Assembly (NCBI GenBank): GCA_016935555.1
Contig: JAFGQR010000065.1
Coordinates: forward strand, 1 to 49,738
From: Verrucomicrobiota bacterium
GTDB lineage: Bacteria; Verrucomicrobiota; Verrucomicrobiia; Limisphaerales; JAFGQR01
Length of the DNA: 49,738 nt
Direction: 5' to 3'
In this document: in pieces, positions 1 to 7,456 of the stretch
Numbering within the stretch: the stretch's first letter is position 1
How the letters are laid out: each line of letters starts with the position of its first letter
Made by a program: the position numbers and the translations under genes
Notes under the pieces: model-generated
What the model was told of the DNA's origin: nothing
Database searches by the model: none
Seen by the model: the letters and a program-made list of their open reading frames with translations, nothing else

Positions 1-134
1 AAGAACACCCATGAGCCCATCCAACCGCGACCGGCAATTGGCATGGTTTTTCTGTGTATTCTGTGTTTTCGGTGGTTCACCGACCTGAATAGCAACACTC
101 GGTGAGCATCCGCGCCACCCCACGGTGGCAGATG

Positions 135-195
135 GCTTCCCGTAGATCTTCGCCCAGGGGCGATTTCGAAACTTGATCGTGACCGGGAATTTCAT
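135..195 (-). pseudogene. remnant resembling the N-terminus of a tyrosine recombinase
   Basis: Read on the minus strand from an ATG at 195, the sequence gives MKFPVTIKFRNRP followed by AKIYGK. From memory, this resembles the first residues of tyrosine-type integrases common in Verrucomicrobiota (MKFP.TIKHRK...IYGK). After that the frame stays open but no longer resembles an integrase, and there is no catalytic domain in the window, so it is at best a fragment. It lies about 80 bases from a tRNA-Tyr gene, a usual integration target. The match is short and from memory, so the call is tentative. Confidence 0.35.
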
Positions 196-221
196 CTTGC
201 CGGTTTCGGAGCCGGTCGACT

Positions 222-243
222 TCTGTGCAAACTCTGTGCAAAC
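222..243. repeat. 11-bp perfect tandem direct repeat
   Basis: The unit TCTGTGCAAAC occurs twice in direct succession, at 222-232 and 233-243. It lies between the integrase-like remnant and tRNA-Tyr. It could be part of an old attachment or recombinase arm site, or a chance microduplication. Nothing else supports a function. Confidence 0.5.
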
Positions 244-275
244 CGTCCCGCAACCCGCTGTTTCCTTAGGAAAAG

Positions 276-364
276 TGGTGGTAGGAGAAGGATTCGAACC
301 TTCGTAGGCATAAGCCAGCAGATTTACAGTCTGCCCTCGTTGACCGCTTGAGTATCCTACCACC
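276..364 (-). tRNA. tRNA-Tyr (anticodon GTA)
   Basis: On the minus strand the gene begins GGTGGTA, pairing with TACCACC at the 3' end to give a seven-base acceptor stem. The T-arm contains GGTTCGAATCC. The anticodon loop reads CTGTAAA with anticodon GTA (complement of 325-327), which decodes Tyr. At about 89 nt with an extended variable arm it is a class II tRNA, as expected for bacterial tRNA-Tyr. The discriminator base is A, and the CCA end is not encoded. Confidence 0.95.
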
Positions 365-531
365 CAAAGGGGAAACGCAACGGGAGGACGATAGCCTTCA
401 TGACGCCGGGTCTCAAGCGCAAAGTTTCGCGCCCTCATCGTGCGCGCGCGCAGGGACGCGTGTTTCGTCTCGCGATATTTGCGGACAAGGTGATGGTGAT
501 CCTTCAGGGACCCATGCCTGCGATCCGGCCC

Positions 532-553
532 AATCCGAAATCCGAAATCCGAT
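532..553. repeat. tandem ATCCGAA-type extragenic repeat
   Basis: The short unit ATCCGAA recurs in AATCCGAAATCCGAAATCCG, in the leader of ffh. The same unit, in both orientations, forms the palindromic insert at 19121-19233 inside the hydrogenase operon. This indicates a dispersed extragenic repeat family in this genome. Confidence 0.6.
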
Positions 554-573
554 TTGGGAACGCGAGGCGTGTT

Positions 574-592
574 CCCGCCTGGGGCAGGCGGG
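574..592. repeat. hairpin in the ffh leader
   Basis: CCCGCCTG and CAGGCGGG are perfect 8-base arms around a GGG loop. The hairpin sits about 50 bases upstream of the ffh start and directly after the ATCCGAA repeats. It may be part of the same extragenic element or a leader structure. There is no T-run, so it is not a typical terminator. Confidence 0.6.
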
Positions 593-639
593 CTGAGTTT
601 GGGCTTTCAAGCGCATGCGGGGGTGCCTACGTTACGCGT

Positions 640-1983
640 ATGTTCGACACATTGAGCGGCAAATTGCAGGGCGCGTTTCGGAACCTGCGCGGTTTGGGCA
701 AGATCACGGAAGCCAACATTGGGGACTCGTTGCGCGAGGTGCGGATGGCGCTGCTGGATGCGGACGTGAATTTCAAGGTGGTCAAGGAGTTCATCGAGCG
801 GGTGAAGCAGAAGTCGCTGGGGGAGGAGGTTCTGCAGAGCATTCAGCCGGGGCAGCAGATTGTGAAGATCATCCACGACGAGCTGGTGGAGCTGCTCGGG
901 TCCGGCAACGCGGCGCTGCAGCTCAGCCGCAGGCCGGCATGCATTCTCATGGTGGGGCTGCACGGCTCGGGGAAAACGACGTCCTCGGGCAAGCTGGCGG
1001 GTTGGCTGCGGAGGCAGGGGCGCGCGCCGTTGCTGGTGGCGGCGGATGTGTATCGTCCCGCGGCGATGGACCAATTGGAGAAGTTGGGCACGCAGCTCGG
1101 TTTGCCAACGTTCGTGCGCAGGGGCGAGACCGACGTGCTGGCGATCGCTCGCGGGGCGATGGAATTCGCCCGGGCGAACGACCAGACGGTGTTGATTTTC
1201 GACACTGCGGGGCGGCTTCAGATTGACGAGCCGCTGGTGCAGGAGCTGGTGCGGCTGCGGGACTTGGTGGTGGCGGAGGAGATCCTGCTGGTGTTGGACG
1301 CCGCCACCGGCCAGGAAGCGGTCAATGTGGCCGCCCATTTTGACCGGGCGCTGCGGATCACGGGCGCGATTCTCACCAAGCTGGATGGCGACGCCCGGGG
1401 CGGCGCCGCGCTGAGTTTGAAGGCGGTCACGCAGCGTCCGATCAAGTTCGTGGGGGTGGGGGAGAAGCTGGAGGACTTCGAGCCGTTTCATCCGGAGCGG
1501 ATGGCGTCGCGGATTCTGGGGATGGGCGACGTGGTGAGCCTGGTGGAGAAGGCAGCGGAGGCTGTGGACGCGAGCGAGGCGAAGCGGCTTGAGGAGAAGA
1601 TGCGCCGGGGGCAGTTCACGCTGGAGGATTTTCTGGAGCAACTGCGGCAGATGAAGAAGCTGGGGCCGCTTGAGAACGTGGTGGGCATGCTGCCGGGGGG
1701 GGCGGAGATGCTGAAGGGGGCTGACATGGGCAAGCACGAGAAGGAGTTCCGGCGGATGGAGGCGATGATTTGCGGGATGACCCCCGAGGAGCGCCGGACG
1801 CCGTCGATTCTCAACGCGCGGCGGCGTCAGCGGATTGCGAAGGGGAGCGGGGTGACGGTGACGGATGTGAACGCCATGCTGAACAAGTTCAATCAGATGC
1901 AGCAGATGATGAAGAAGTTCGGCAAGTTCCAGCGGATGATGGCCAAGATGGGCGGCGGGTTGCCGGGGATGCTGCGGCCCTGA
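640..1983 (+). CDS. ffh: signal recognition particle protein Ffh (SRP54)
   Basis: This is the GTPase that binds 4.5S RNA and signal sequences of nascent membrane and secreted proteins and delivers ribosomes to FtsY. The 447-residue product has an N-terminal helical bundle (1-90). The NG GTPase domain follows, with P-loop GLHGSGKTT at 106-114, DTAGR at 188-192 and TKLD at 246-249. The C-terminal M domain is methionine-rich (NQMQQMMKKF and FQRMMAKMGGG). The ATG at 640 gives the family-standard N-terminus MFDTLSGKL; the frame is open upstream to 400, but that part is repeat-bearing leader with no homology. No clear Shine-Dalgarno is present, though a GGGGG run lies about 15 bases upstream. It stands alone, followed by a long non-coding gap. 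Confidence 0.97.
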   Translation: MFDTLSGKLQGAFRNLRGLGKITEANIGDSLREVRMALLDADVNFKVVKEFIERVKQKSLGEEVLQSIQPGQQIVKIIHDELVELLGSGNAALQLSRRPACILMVGLHGSGKTTSSGKLAGWLRRQGRAPLLVAADVYRPAAMDQLEKLGTQLGLPTFVRRGETDVLAIARGAMEFARANDQTVLIFDTAGRLQIDEPLVQELVRLRDLVVAEEILLVLDAATGQEAVNVAAHFDRALRITGAILTKLDGDARGGAALSLKAVTQRPIKFVGVGEKLEDFEPFHPERMASRILGMGDVVSLVEKAAEAVDASEAKRLEEKMRRGQFTLEDFLEQLRQMKKLGPLENVVGMLPGGAEMLKGADMGKHEKEFRRMEAMICGMTPEERRTPSILNARRRQRIAKGSGVTVTDVNAMLNKFNQMQQMMKKFGKFQRMMAKMGGGLPGMLRP

Positions 1984-2029
1984 AGCCAAGAAAAAGGGCG
2001 CAGCTCAGAGTTGTCTTCGCCGCGCCCGT

Positions 2030-2050
2030 GGCACCTGCAGGTGCCTTGTT
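2030..2050 (+). terminator. possible ffh terminator (16-bp palindrome, TTGTTT)
   Basis: GGCACCTGCAGGTGCC (2030-2045) is a perfect palindrome that can fold into a 6-base stem with a 4-base loop. It is followed by TTGTTT and lies 47 bases after the ffh stop. The T-tract is imperfect, so a protein-binding palindrome is also possible. Confidence 0.4.
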
Positions 2051-2176
2051 TCTGCCAACCCAGTTATGGCCAACCTCGGTTCAACTGCGATCCGCCGGGG
2101 CCCAGCGCGCCAGCGGGTCCCGCGCGGAGCCGGTTTCGGAAAAAGCGTCATTCCACGGGCCGCGCCGCGAGGCCGG

Positions 2177-2194
2177 CGCGATCGTTCGATCGCG
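2177..2194. repeat. CGCGATCG-TT-CGATCGCG inverted repeat
   Basis: Two perfect 8-base arms flank a central TT in the ffh-rluA gap. The arms contain CGATCG. The site could bind a dimeric protein or form a small hairpin. No regulated gene lies immediately beside it. Confidence 0.55.
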
Positions 2195-2284
2195 GCAGCG
2201 CGCGGGTCCACACCGGGCGATCGGGCTTTTTGAAGCTCGATGGCATCGACGCCGCCTGTGGAGGCGGTGTGCTGCGGATGGGCA

Positions 2285-2319
2285 GCGTGAAATTCCCGCT
2301 TGTCGCGTCAAATTCCCGC
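2285..2319. repeat. 15-mer direct repeat at 20-bp spacing
   Basis: GCGTGAAATTCCCGC (2285-2299) and GCGTCAAATTCCCGC (2305-2319) differ at one base and repeat with an exact 20-bp period, about two helical turns. This layout suits a tandem protein-binding site or a transposon-end repeat. The next gene starts 273 bases downstream. Confidence 0.6.
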
Positions 2320-2442
2320 AGTGTGATGTGTCCGGTCGCTCTCATTTTCTCGTAGAACTGCACGATTTACAGAGTCGCTACCCGATCCTAGAGCAAGTGC
2401 GGGGCCAGATGCATTCGTAAGAATCGGCCCGGGGCCGCGGAG

Positions 2443-2463
2443 GACCGCCGGCTGGCGGTCTTT
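2443..2463 (+). terminator. terminator-like hairpin
   Basis: GACCGCC and GGCGGTC form a 7-base stem with a GGCT loop, followed by TTT. The T-tract is short. The hairpin lies 130 bases before the RluA-RlmI fusion gene and may end transcription from upstream. Confidence 0.35.
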
Positions 2464-2592
2464 GGTCGGCGGTGTGCGACGGCTGCCACGGCGCCCTCGT
2501 GCCGGCGCGCGGAGTGCGAGCCGGCGAGCGCAGCGGCTGCTTGTCTCTATCCAGGCTGCATCTACACTCGGAGGACGCAAGACTCGAGCATC

Positions 2593-4323
2593 ATGAGATC
2601 CCCGGGCGAGCATGAGGAACGGTTGCCACTGATCGTGTTTGAGGACGAGCACCTGCTGGTGGTCAACAAGCCGTCCGGGCTGAACACCCATGCGCCGGCG
2701 CCGCTGGCCGGCGAGGGCATTTACGAGTGGTTGCGCCACCGCGAACCGCGCTGGGCGACCCTTGCGATCGTTCACCGTTTGGACAAGGAGGCGTCGGGGC
2801 TGATGGTTTTCGCCAAGACGCCGCTGGCGAACCGCTCTTTGACGCGGCAATTTGCCGAGCACGGCGTGCGCAAGCGGTATCTGCTGCTGACGAGCCGGCG
2901 TCCGGTTCGGGCTCGGCTGACGGTGCGCACGCACCTGGTGCGTCAGGGCAGCAGGTATCGGAGCAGCGGGGGCAGTGATGAGGGCGAGCTGGCTGAAACC
3001 CGGTTTGCCGTGTTGTCCCGCGCGTCGGGGGGGCTGTGGCTTGTCGCCGCGGAGCCTGTGACCGGCCGCACCCACCAGATTCGTGTGCATGCCGGGGAGA
3101 ACGGGTTTCCGATTGTGGGCGACACGTGGTATGGGGGGGTAGCGGCGCCGCGTTTGTATCTTCACGCGCACGAGTTGCGGCTGACGCATCCCGCGACCGG
3201 GGCCGGCCGGGTGTTTGCCCTCCCGGCCGGGTTTCCAGCCGCGGGGTGTGCGGTGTTGCGGCAGGCGCTGATCGATCCGTGTTGCACGGACGCCTATCGT
3301 GTGGCGCATGGTGAAGCGGACGGGGCGCTTTTGGAGGGGGCGTTTGTGGAGCGTTTCGGCGAGTATCTCCTGGTGGCGAGGGATCATCCGGCGGATGCGC
3401 CGTCGGCGCTTGCGGGTTTGCTGGCGGACGCATTGGAGCCGGCGGCGGAGCGGACGGGACCGAGCGGTTTGGGGGGCGACGGGGGGTTGGGGACGGCGGG
3501 GGCGCCGCCGGAGGCGCGGTTGGGGGGGTGGATGCGGCGGGCTGGGGTGCGTGGGGTGTACTGCAAGCAACTCACGCGGCACCTGCGCGGGGCCGCTCCT
3601 GCGGAGACGTCGCCCGTGCGGGTGTTTGGCGATGCCGCCCCGGACCGGTTCGAGGTCCGGGAGAACGGGGTGCGTTTCGAGATCCGGTTCAACGAGGGTT
3701 CCTCGGTGGGGTTGTTTCCGGACCAGCGGGACAACCGCCGGCGCGTCCTGGTGAACCACATCGCCGCGGGTTTCCCGCTGTTTGTCCCGGGGGCGGCGGG
3801 GGCGACGGTGCTGAACACGTTCGCCTACACGTGCGGGTTTTCCGTGTGCGCCGCGCTGGGAGGGGCGCGGACGGCGAGTGTGGATTTGTCGGCGAAATGC
3901 CTGGAGTGGGGCCGGCGCAACTTTGTTTTGAACGGGCTGGATCCCGCGTCGCACGAATTCATGGTGGGAGACGCGTTCCAGTGGTTGAGGCGTCTGCGCG
4001 GGAGAGGGGCGTTGTATGATCTGGTCGTGCTGGATCCGCCCACGTTCTCGAAATCCAGGGTGGGCGGATTATTCCGGGCGGAGAAGGACTACGGCAGGCT
4101 GGTGGGGGCGGTGCTGCCCTTGTTGAAACCGAACGGCGTGCTGTTTGCCTCGACGAATGCCGCCGGTCTGCCGGCCCAGGCATTCCTCGGCCAGGTCGAC
4201 GCCCGCATTCGGCAGGCCCGGCGGACCGTGGTGCGACAGCATTACGCACCCCAGCCGCCCGATTTCCCCATCAGCCGGGCCGAGCCTGCGCACCTGAAGA
4301 CGGTGTGGCTGCGGATTCGGTAG
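2593..4323 (+). CDS. fusion of RluA-type pseudouridine synthase and RlmI-like methyltransferase
   Basis: One 576-residue protein carries two RNA-modifying domains. Residues about 10-225 are an RluA-family pseudouridine synthase with HRLDKEASGL, catalytic Asp64. A low-complexity Gly/Ala linker (about 255-300) leads into a class I SAM-dependent methyltransferase of the RlmI/RlmK type. Its SAM-binding segment is NTFAYTCGFSV and its catalytic motif DPPTFS is at 481-486. RluA enzymes isomerise uridines in rRNA or tRNA, and RlmI methylates C5 of an rRNA cytosine. The exact targets here are unknown. The start follows a GGAGGACG stretch 15 bases upstream, and residues before LPLIVFEDEHLLVVNKP are few, so the ATG is plausible. 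Its 3' end overlaps convergent trpC by 53 bases. Confidence 0.9.
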   Translation: MRSPGEHEERLPLIVFEDEHLLVVNKPSGLNTHAPAPLAGEGIYEWLRHREPRWATLAIVHRLDKEASGLMVFAKTPLANRSLTRQFAEHGVRKRYLLLTSRRPVRARLTVRTHLVRQGSRYRSSGGSDEGELAETRFAVLSRASGGLWLVAAEPVTGRTHQIRVHAGENGFPIVGDTWYGGVAAPRLYLHAHELRLTHPATGAGRVFALPAGFPAAGCAVLRQALIDPCCTDAYRVAHGEADGALLEGAFVERFGEYLLVARDHPADAPSALAGLLADALEPAAERTGPSGLGGDGGLGTAGAPPEARLGGWMRRAGVRGVYCKQLTRHLRGAAPAETSPVRVFGDAAPDRFEVRENGVRFEIRFNEGSSVGLFPDQRDNRRRVLVNHIAAGFPLFVPGAAGATVLNTFAYTCGFSVCAALGGARTASVDLSAKCLEWGRRNFVLNGLDPASHEFMVGDAFQWLRRLRGRGALYDLVVLDPPTFSKSRVGGLFRAEKDYGRLVGAVLPLLKPNGVLFASTNAAGLPAQAFLGQVDARIRQARRTVVRQHYAPQPPDFPISRAEPAHLKTVWLRIR

Positions 4324-5122
4324 GGCCCAGCAATTCTGCGACCTTGGCGTTGAGGTCCGGGGCGCGCATGAGGGATTCGCCGACGAGGATGGCGTGGGCG
4401 CCGCAGGCGGCGAGGCGTTGGACGTCTGCGCGGGTGTGGATGCCGCTTTCGGCGACGAGGGTGACGGTGGGGCTTGGGGTGGAGTTGCGGAGGCGTGCTG
4501 CGACGCGTTCGGTGGTGGCGAGGCTGACCTGGAAGGTGTTCAGGTCGCGGTTATTGACGCCGACGACCTGTGCTCCGGCGGCCAGGGCGCGGTCGAGTTC
4601 GGGCTCGTCGTGGACTTCGACGACGGCAGTCAAGTCGGCGTTGTTGGCCAGGGTGATGGCGGCGGCCAGCTGGTCGTCGGTGAGGATGGCGGCGATCAGC
4701 AACACGGCATCGGCGCCCCATTCGAGGGCTTCGAGGATCTGCCGGGGGTCGAGGATGAAGTCTTTGCGCAGCAGTGGCAGGCCGACCGCCTGTCGGATCT
4801 GCGCCAGGTATTCGAGGGACCCCTGGAAAAACGCGTGGTCGGTGAGCACCGACACACAGCTGGCCCCCGCGGCGGCGCAGTCGCGCGCGATGCGCACGGC
4901 GTCGAAGTCCGGGCGGATCAGGCCGGCGGACGGCGACGCCTTTTTGACTTCGGCGATGAGCGCGACCGAGCCGGTGCGGGGGTGGCGGAGCGCGGCGGTG
5001 AAATTGCGGCGGGGGCCGAGGCGTTGGAGGGCGGCGTGCAGGATGGCGGGGGTGACGGGACGCGGGGGCAGTTGGGCGACCTCGGTGCGTTTGCGGGCCA
5101 CGATGGTGTGGAGGATGCTCAT
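4271..5122 (-). CDS. trpC: indole-3-glycerol phosphate synthase
   Basis: It converts carboxyphenylamino-deoxyribulose phosphate to indole-3-glycerol phosphate in tryptophan synthesis. The 283-residue TIM barrel shows the family landmarks: IAEVKKASPS near the N-terminus, LRKDFI, the EALEWGADAVLLI strand, VGVNNRDL, and the phosphate-binding VAESGI and ILVGESLMR. The ATG at 5122 gives MSILHTIVARK, the usual family N-terminus; the frame stays open upstream but without homology. The leader is C-rich with no Shine-Dalgarno. No other trp gene is nearby. Its stop lies inside the convergent RluA-RlmI gene. Confidence 0.96.
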   Translation of the reverse strand: MSILHTIVARKRTEVAQLPPRPVTPAILHAALQRLGPRRNFTAALRHPRTGSVALIAEVKKASPSAGLIRPDFDAVRIARDCAAAGASCVSVLTDHAFFQGSLEYLAQIRQAVGLPLLRKDFILDPRQILEALEWGADAVLLIAAILTDDQLAAAITLANNADLTAVVEVHDEPELDRALAAGAQVVGVNNRDLNTFQVSLATTERVAARLRNSTPSPTVTLVAESGIHTRADVQRLAACGAHAILVGESLMRAPDLNAKVAELLGPTESAATPSSGAQARPG

Positions 5123-5237
5123 GGGGGGGCTGCGGGGCGGGCCGGGGCGGGGGCGACCGGGTTTGGGCTTTTGCGGGACTGGCGCATGGCGTTGCCCGTG
5201 GCGGTTCTGCGCGGGGTGAGGGGGAAACGGGTTGGGC

Positions 5238-6384
5238 TCATTCCTCGTCGTCGTCCTTGACGCCGGCGACGCGTTTGGTGGGGGAGCCGGCGCGCAGCCA
5301 GCCATGGACGAAGGGGTCGAGGTTGCCGTCCATGACGGCCTGGACGTCGCTGGTTTCGATGCCGGTGCGCAGGTCTTTGACTTTGCGGTAGGGCATGAAG
5401 ACGTAACTGCGGATTTGGTTGCCCCAGGCGATGGCGCCTTTTTCGCCATAAAACCGTTCCATCTCGGCTTTTTGCGCGTCGAGGCGCTGGGCATAGAGCT
5501 TGGACAGGAGCAGCTTCATGGCCGTGGCCCGGTTTTGATGTTGGGACCGCTGGTTTTGGGATGCGGCGACGAGGCCGGTGGGAATGTGGCGGATCCGAAC
5601 GGCCGTTTCGACCTTGTTGACGTTCTGGCCGCCCTTGCCCCCGGACCGGTAGGTGTCGACCTCAATGTCCGCCGGCGCAATGACGATGTCCGGCGCCTCG
5701 TCGACTTCGGCGATCACATCGACGCTGGCAAAACTGGTGTGACGCCGTTTGTTGGAGTCGAAGGGTGAGATGCGCACCAACCGGTGGACGCCGCGTTCGG
5801 CCTTGGCATAGCCGTAAGCCATGTCTCCCTGGATGGAGAGAGTGGCGCTCTTGATCCCGGCGCTTTCCCCGGCCAGGGCGTCCACGATGTCGACCTTCCA
5901 GCCGCGGCGTTCGGCCCAGCGCTGATACATCCGCATCAGCATCTCGGCCCAGTCGCACGACTCGGTTCCTCCGGCGCCGGCGTTGATGCTGAGGATGCAG
6001 GCGCACTTGTCCTGGGGGCCGTTCAGAAACACCTGCAGCTCGAGTTCCTCCAGTCCGCGTTGGAATGTCTGCGCGTCCCGTTCCACCTCGGGCAGGTGCT
6101 TCGCCTGTTCCGTTTCCGGTTCGGCTTCGCACAGGTCGATCATCGCCCGCAGATCTTCCAGCGCGCGTTCCGAGTGTCGGAGGGGGTCGATTCGGTTGCG
6201 GCAGGCGCTGGCTTCCTCGATGAGTTTCTGGGCTTTTTCGCGGTTATTCCAGAAATCGTCGCGGGCCATCAGCGCTTCCAGTTCGCCGAGCCGCTTCTGT
6301 GCGCCGGGCACGTCAAAGAAACCTCCGCAGGTGGGCGAGCTTGGCGGCGCCGGTGTCCAATGCATTTTTGATCGTGTCGAACAT
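5238..6384 (-). CDS. prfB: peptide chain release factor 2, with programmed +1 frameshift
   Basis: RF2 releases finished proteins at UGA and UAA codons. Translation starts at ATG 6384 ([12 protein letters not shown]), reaches CTT-TGA at codons 23-24 and must shift +1 to continue as GAC. The join covers 6384-6316 and 6314-5238, about 381 residues. The main frame holds the RF2 anticodon-like tripeptide SPF ([11 protein letters not shown]) and the catalytic GGQ ([11 protein letters not shown]). Reading the long frame straight from 6446 gives a non-homologous N-terminus, so that start is wrong. The gene lies 115 bases upstream of trpC on the same strand. Confidence 0.97.
6312..6326 (-). promoter_or_regulatory. 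prfB: RF2 autoregulatory +1 frameshift site
   Basis: On the minus strand the site reads GGAGG-TTT-CTT-TGA-C. GGAGG (6326-6322) is an internal Shine-Dalgarno-like stimulator placed three bases before the slippery CTT (6318-6316). The in-frame stop TGA (6315-6313) is followed by C. This matches the classical RF2 arrangement, in which low RF2 slows termination at UGA, favours the +1 shift and so restores RF2. Confidence 0.95.
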
Positions 6385-6454
6385 GCTGCCACCCTAAGCC
6401 AGCGGGGCGCGGCGGGCAAGCGAACTCGGAGTGTGGCGCGGTGCATCCGGGCGC

Positions 6455-6470
6455 GCGGGCTTCAGCCCGC
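6455..6470. repeat. GCGGGCT-TC-AGCCCGC hairpin in the prfB-panB gap
   Basis: A perfect 7-base stem with a TC loop lies in the 291-bp divergent gap between prfB and panB. It is a short extragenic palindrome without a T-run. Nothing else is seen in the gap, and no promoter could be identified with confidence. Confidence 0.5.
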
Positions 6471-6675
6471 TTCGAGCCGCGAGGGGCAGCGGCGGGCTGA
6501 CGGGGTTGAGGGCCACTGCGGCATTCGGAGCGTGCAGCGGTGAGGATCGCGCGGGAGCGCGCTGCGGCTGCGGCCGGCGACCCGGGGATGCGCCGGCGTG
6601 GGGGCGCGTGCCGGCGAGGCGGGGGAGGCACTTTCCGCTTGTCGGGGTGCCGGCGTGGGGGCCATCGTTTGCGCG

Positions 6676-7437
6676 ATGAACGGGACGAAAGTGACTGCGG
6701 ACGCGCTGCGTGCGATGAAGGGGCGCGGCGGGAAGATCGCGGCGCTCACGGCCTACGATTATCCGATGGCGAAGCTGCTGGACGAAGCCGGGGTGGCGCT
6801 GTTGCTGGTGGGGGATTCGCTCGGGATGGTGGTGCTGGGCTACCCGGACACCACGCACGTCACGATGGCCGATATGGAACATCATGTGCGTGCGGCTGCC
6901 CGGGCCCGGCCCCGGGCGCTCCTGGGCGCCGACCTGCCGTATCGCAGTTTCGAAACACCGCGCGAGGCCCTGCGGAACGCCCGTCGCCTTGTTGCCGCGG
7001 GGGCCGAGGCTGTGAAGGCCGAAGGCGGCTGCCGGATTCGGAGGCAGGTGTGCGCGATTGTGGATGCGGGCATTCCGTATTTGGGGCATTTGGGGATGCT
7101 GCCGCAGAGTGTGCGTGAGGAGGGGGGCTATCGGATCAAGGGCCGGACGGAGGAACAGCGGCAGGCGTTGCTGGCGGACGCGGCGGCGCTTGCGGAGGCG
7201 GGGTCGTTTGCGATTGTGCTTGAGTTGGTGACCCCTGTCGTGGCGGCCGAGATCACCCGGCAGGTGCCCGTGCCCACGATTGGCATCGGGTCGGGGCCGG
7301 AGTGCGACGGGCAGATTCTGGTGACGCACGATCTGCTGGGCACGTTTCCCTGGTTCACGCCCCGGTTCGTGACGCCCCGGCTCAACGCCGCCGAGCAGAT
7401 GCGCGCGGCGGTGCGGCAATGGATGGCCGATCTTTGA
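6676..7437 (+). CDS. panB: 3-methyl-2-oxobutanoate hydroxymethyltransferase
   Basis: It transfers a hydroxymethyl group from methylene-tetrahydrofolate to 2-oxoisovalerate, giving ketopantoate for pantothenate and CoA. The 253-residue product has the family blocks ALTAYDYP near residue 24, LVGDSLGMVVLGY with metal-binding Asp47, VKAEGG, GHLGMLPQS and TIGIGSGPECDGQILV. The ATG at 6676 gives MNGTKVTADALRAMK, the usual beginning; the frame is open to 6598, but the extra part is low complexity. It is divergent from prfB, and no other pantothenate gene lies beside it. Confidence 0.96.
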   Translation: MNGTKVTADALRAMKGRGGKIAALTAYDYPMAKLLDEAGVALLLVGDSLGMVVLGYPDTTHVTMADMEHHVRAAARARPRALLGADLPYRSFETPREALRNARRLVAAGAEAVKAEGGCRIRRQVCAIVDAGIPYLGHLGMLPQSVREEGGYRIKGRTEEQRQALLADAAALAEAGSFAIVLELVTPVVAAEITRQVPVPTIGIGSGPECDGQILVTHDLLGTFPWFTPRFVTPRLNAAEQMRAAVRQWMADL

Positions 7438-7456
7438 GGACGCGGCGGCCCGGGGC

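Larger units (their letters stand above)
1984..2592. other. 609-bp non-coding gap after ffh
   Basis: No credible gene is seen on either strand. The gap holds a palindrome soon after the ffh stop (2030-2045), an 8-base-arm inverted repeat (2177-2194), a 15-mer direct repeat with a 20-bp period (2285-2319) and a terminator-like hairpin (2443-2463). These are listed separately. The mix suggests regulatory DNA or remnants of a mobile-element end. Confidence 0.6.

Noticed and set aside
365..639. 4.5S SRP RNA gene beside ffh
   Set aside because: No GGAAG-AGC-type conserved tetraloop region was found in the ffh leader or in the gap after it.
6385..6446. Upstream extension of the main prfB frame to an ATG at 6446
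   Set aside because: The added N-terminus has no RF2 similarity, whereas the ATG at 6384 with the +1 shift gives the correct family start and the classical frameshift signal.
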